From Actinomycetota bacterium (lineage in GTDB: Bacteria; Actinomycetota; CADDZG01; WHSQ01): a stretch of 7,495 bases of DNA. The notes under the pieces are model-generated. The model made no database searches and was not told the origin of the DNA. It saw only the letters and a program-made list of their open reading frames with translations. A program made the position numbers and the translations under genes. Every line of letters begins with the position of its first letter. Positions within the stretch are counted from its first letter, which is position 1. This document shows, piece after piece, positions 6,058 through 7,495 of this stretch. Where the stretch lies: NCBI GenBank assembly GCA_016781115.1, contig JADDQX010000053.1, positions 1 through 7,495 on the forward strand. Direction: 5' to 3'.

Positions 6058-7038
6058 ATGAAAGACGTCGGCATCGTCGGCATGCCTTACTCCGGGAAAT
6101 CCACCCTGTTCACCGCGCTCACGCGCTCGGGGGCCGCGGGTGGACGCTCGAACCAGGCGGTGGTCGACGTGCCCGACGCGCGCCTCCAAGTCCTTGCGGG
6201 TCAGGAGGCGTCGAAGAAGGTGGTCGCGGCAAAGGTGCGTTTCGTGGACGTCCCCGGCGGCCTCACCGCGCAGGGCATCGCCGAGTTCCGCCAAACCGAC
6301 GCGTTGTGCATGGTGGTGCGGGCGTTCGGCCCCGACGCAGACCCGGTTGGGGAGCTGGTATCGCTGGAGGCAGAGCTGGTGCTGGCGGATCTAGCGAGCA
6401 TCGAAAGCGGTCTCGAGAAGGCCCGCAAGAAAGCCAAGGGGAAAGGTGACGCGAAGGCCGAGGTCGACGTGCTCGAGCGGGCGCATGCGCTGGTGGATGC
6501 CGAGAAGCCTCTGCGAGACGGGGACTTCGACGCCGACGACCGCAAGATCCTGCGCGGCTACGGCCCGCTGACGCTCAAGCCGTGGATCGTCGTCGTGAAC
6601 GTGGAAGAGGGAGGCGACCTACCAAGCGGACTGCCGGAGGACGCGGTCGCGGTCAGCGCCGCGCTGGAGGCGGAGGTGGCGGGTATGGAGCCAGACGAGG
6701 CCGCAGAGCTGCTCGCCGGCTTCGGGGTCCAGGAGCCCGGGCTCGATCGCGTGATCGCGGCCTGCTATCGCGCGCTCGACCTCATCACCTTCCTCACGAC
6801 CGGCGAGGACGAGACGCGGGCCTGGGAGGTGCGCCGGGGCGCCAAGGCCCCGGAGGCCGCGGGCGCGATCCACTCGGACCTCGAGCGGGGCTTCATCCGC
6901 GCGGAGGTCGTGGGTTACGACGACCTCGTGGCCGCCGGGAAGTGGGACAACGCCAAAGCGAAAGGTGTGCTGCGCGTTGAGGGCAAGGATTACGTCGTCA
7001 AAGAGGGTGACGTCCTAAACATCCGCTTCGCCGTCTAG
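6058..7038 (+). CDS. YchF/OLA1-like P-loop NTPase with TGS domain (divergent, shortened)
   Basis: A 326-residue Obg-related nucleotide-binding protein, cytosolic; family members bind ribosomes and often prefer ATP to GTP. G1 is GMPYSGKST (8-16), where typical YchF has GLPNVGKST. G3 is VDVPGG (63-68). The NxxE specificity element is NVEE (181-184). A charged helical insertion lies at about 100-155. The C-terminal DUF933/TGS part is well conserved, with AWEVRRGAKAPEAAGAIH (255-272), ERGFIRAEV (276-284) and EGKDYVVKEGDV (308-319). Compared with E. coli YchF (about 363 residues) the N-terminal domain lacks the stretch between G1 and G3 that carries NYPFCTIEPNVG, and the GASKGEGLGNKFL segment after G3. 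It is therefore probably a separate subfamily and not the canonical ychF. The start is ATG 6058; a GTG at 6022 would add 12 residues with no family support. Confidence 0.88.
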   Translation: MKDVGIVGMPYSGKSTLFTALTRSGAAGGRSNQAVVDVPDARLQVLAGQEASKKVVAAKVRFVDVPGGLTAQGIAEFRQTDALCMVVRAFGPDADPVGELVSLEAELVLADLASIESGLEKARKKAKGKGDAKAEVDVLERAHALVDAEKPLRDGDFDADDRKILRGYGPLTLKPWIVVVNVEEGGDLPSGLPEDAVAVSAALEAEVAGMEPDEAAELLAGFGVQEPGLDRVIAACYRALDLITFLTTGEDETRAWEVRRGAKAPEAAGAIHSDLERGFIRAEVVGYDDLVAAGKWDNAKAKGVLRVEGKDYVVKEGDVLNIRFAV

Positions 7039-7122
7039 CCCCCCACCCAGCCGTGATGTGCGCTCGTTTCGGACCGTCTACCGCCGTAATGCTCCGTAGT
7101 TCTTGGTTGCCGAACGACGGGC
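7039..7122. other. 84-bp convergent spacer, no clear terminator
   Basis: It lies between the YchF-like and gamma-glutamyltranspeptidase stop codons. It looks slightly less GC-rich than the genes. A weak GTTC (7099-7102)/GAAC (7112-7115) pairing with partial inner GG/CC pairing is the only fold noticed, without a T-run. Confidence 0.4.
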
Positions 7123-7495
7123 TCAGACTAATGCGCTTCCCCCTGACCGACGAGGGTCGTGCGCGGCCTCCAGAGTCCCGTCATCTCTCACAGCCACAGC
7201 CTGCACCGCGCCGAAGTACATGTGCTTTTCTTCATACGGTCTGGCGCTATAGGCCAGTTGATCCCCGGGCAGCCCGGGCTCGTAGCAAAGCTTCTCTCCC
7301 TCGGGACGCGGGTCGAGGTGGGCTCGCGGCGCCGCGACCGCATCTGCGATCGAGTCACCGTCCACGGCGATCCGGAGGAAGGTCTGCGCGATCGCGCCCA
7401 CGATGCGATCGGCTCCGGGAGAGCCGAGCCCCAAGGTGATGCCGTCGCCCCTGGCGATCGTAGGCGTCATGTTCGAGTGTGTTCTAGACCCGGGC
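7123..7495 (-). CDS. Gamma-glutamyltranspeptidase family protein, C-terminal part (5' end outside window)
   Basis: The last 124 codons of a gene running in from the right edge. The ATG at 7470 is internal: the frame continues upstream through PGSRTHSN, which matches the PGxRPxSSM stretch that precedes this Met in the family. Members cleave or transfer the gamma-glutamyl group of glutathione and related amides; they are Ntn hydrolases that self-cleave at a Thr, which would be outside the window. Visible are MTPTI, LGLGSPGADRIVGA, the AVAAPRAH segment, the YFGAVQAVAV strand and the closing DPRRSG. Relative to E. coli Ggt, the Ser-Ser pair before MTPTI reads Ser-Asn, and the Gly-Gly of the oxyanion loop reads Gly-Ala, as happens in some paralogues, so glutathione activity is not assured. 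The third codon from the end is TTA, rare in GC-rich genomes. Stop TGA at 7125-7123. Confidence 0.85.
   Translation of the reverse strand, partial: PGSRTHSNMTPTIARGDGITLGLGSPGADRIVGAIAQTFLRIAVDGDSIADAVAAPRAHLDPRPEGEKLCYEPGLPGDQLAYSARPYEEKHMYFGAVQAVAVRDDGTLEAAHDPRRSGGSALV

Overview
The window looks like ordinary chromosome from a GC-rich bacterium, most likely a member of the Actinomycetota. Reasons: base composition of roughly two-thirds G+C by eye, strong G/C preference at third codon positions, GTG and TTG starts, several starts without a Shine-Dalgarno sequence (two with a -10-like hexamer exactly 7 nt upstream, as in leaderless transcripts), and a small DAIC...YGxxxCG exported protein of a kind I associate with actinobacteria such as Thermoleophilia and Rubrobacteria. 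The lineage is inference. I see no phage, transposon, CRISPR, tRNA or rRNA signal.

Layout, left to right: the 3' end of an unrecognised gene (+, 1-117) overlaps by ATGA the start of an aldo/keto reductase (+, 114-1052). Facing it is a two-gene unit on the minus strand: a small putative lipoprotein (2407-1955) followed by an EamA/DMT-type permease (1958-1056), coupled by a TTGA overlap. Divergent from that is a TerC-family membrane protein (+, 2445-3473), which shares its stop tetranucleotide CTAG with a convergent YdfG-like short-chain dehydrogenase (-, 4216-3470). Fourteen bases away, and divergent, is a RocF-type arginase (+, 4231-5127) with all metal ligands intact. A FabG-like short-chain dehydrogenase (-, 6004-5231) is divergent from a shortened YchF/OLA1-like P-loop NTPase with a C-terminal TGS domain (+, 6058-7038). 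The right edge holds the C-terminal part of a gamma-glutamyltranspeptidase family protein (-, 7495-7123) that continues outside the window.

Coding density is very high and the transcription units alternate strand without exception. Only two gene pairs can be co-transcribed (fragment plus reductase; lipoprotein plus permease). The rest form back-to-back and tail-to-tail pairs whose gaps are 3 to 103 bp or overlaps of 4 bp. The genes do not make one evident pathway. Arginase and the gamma-glutamyl enzyme both touch amino-acid nitrogen, and TerC (implicated in manganese handling) lies two genes from a manganese enzyme, but nothing in the sequence ties them functionally. I found no convincing new multi-gene system. 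The most interesting items are the paired leaderless-type promoters between the FabG-like gene and the YchF-like gene, the 14-bp divergent start pair, the reduced YchF-like protein, the Cys/His-rich loop in TerC, the altered active-site positions in the gamma-glutamyltranspeptidase, and an excess of GATC and GCGATCGC.
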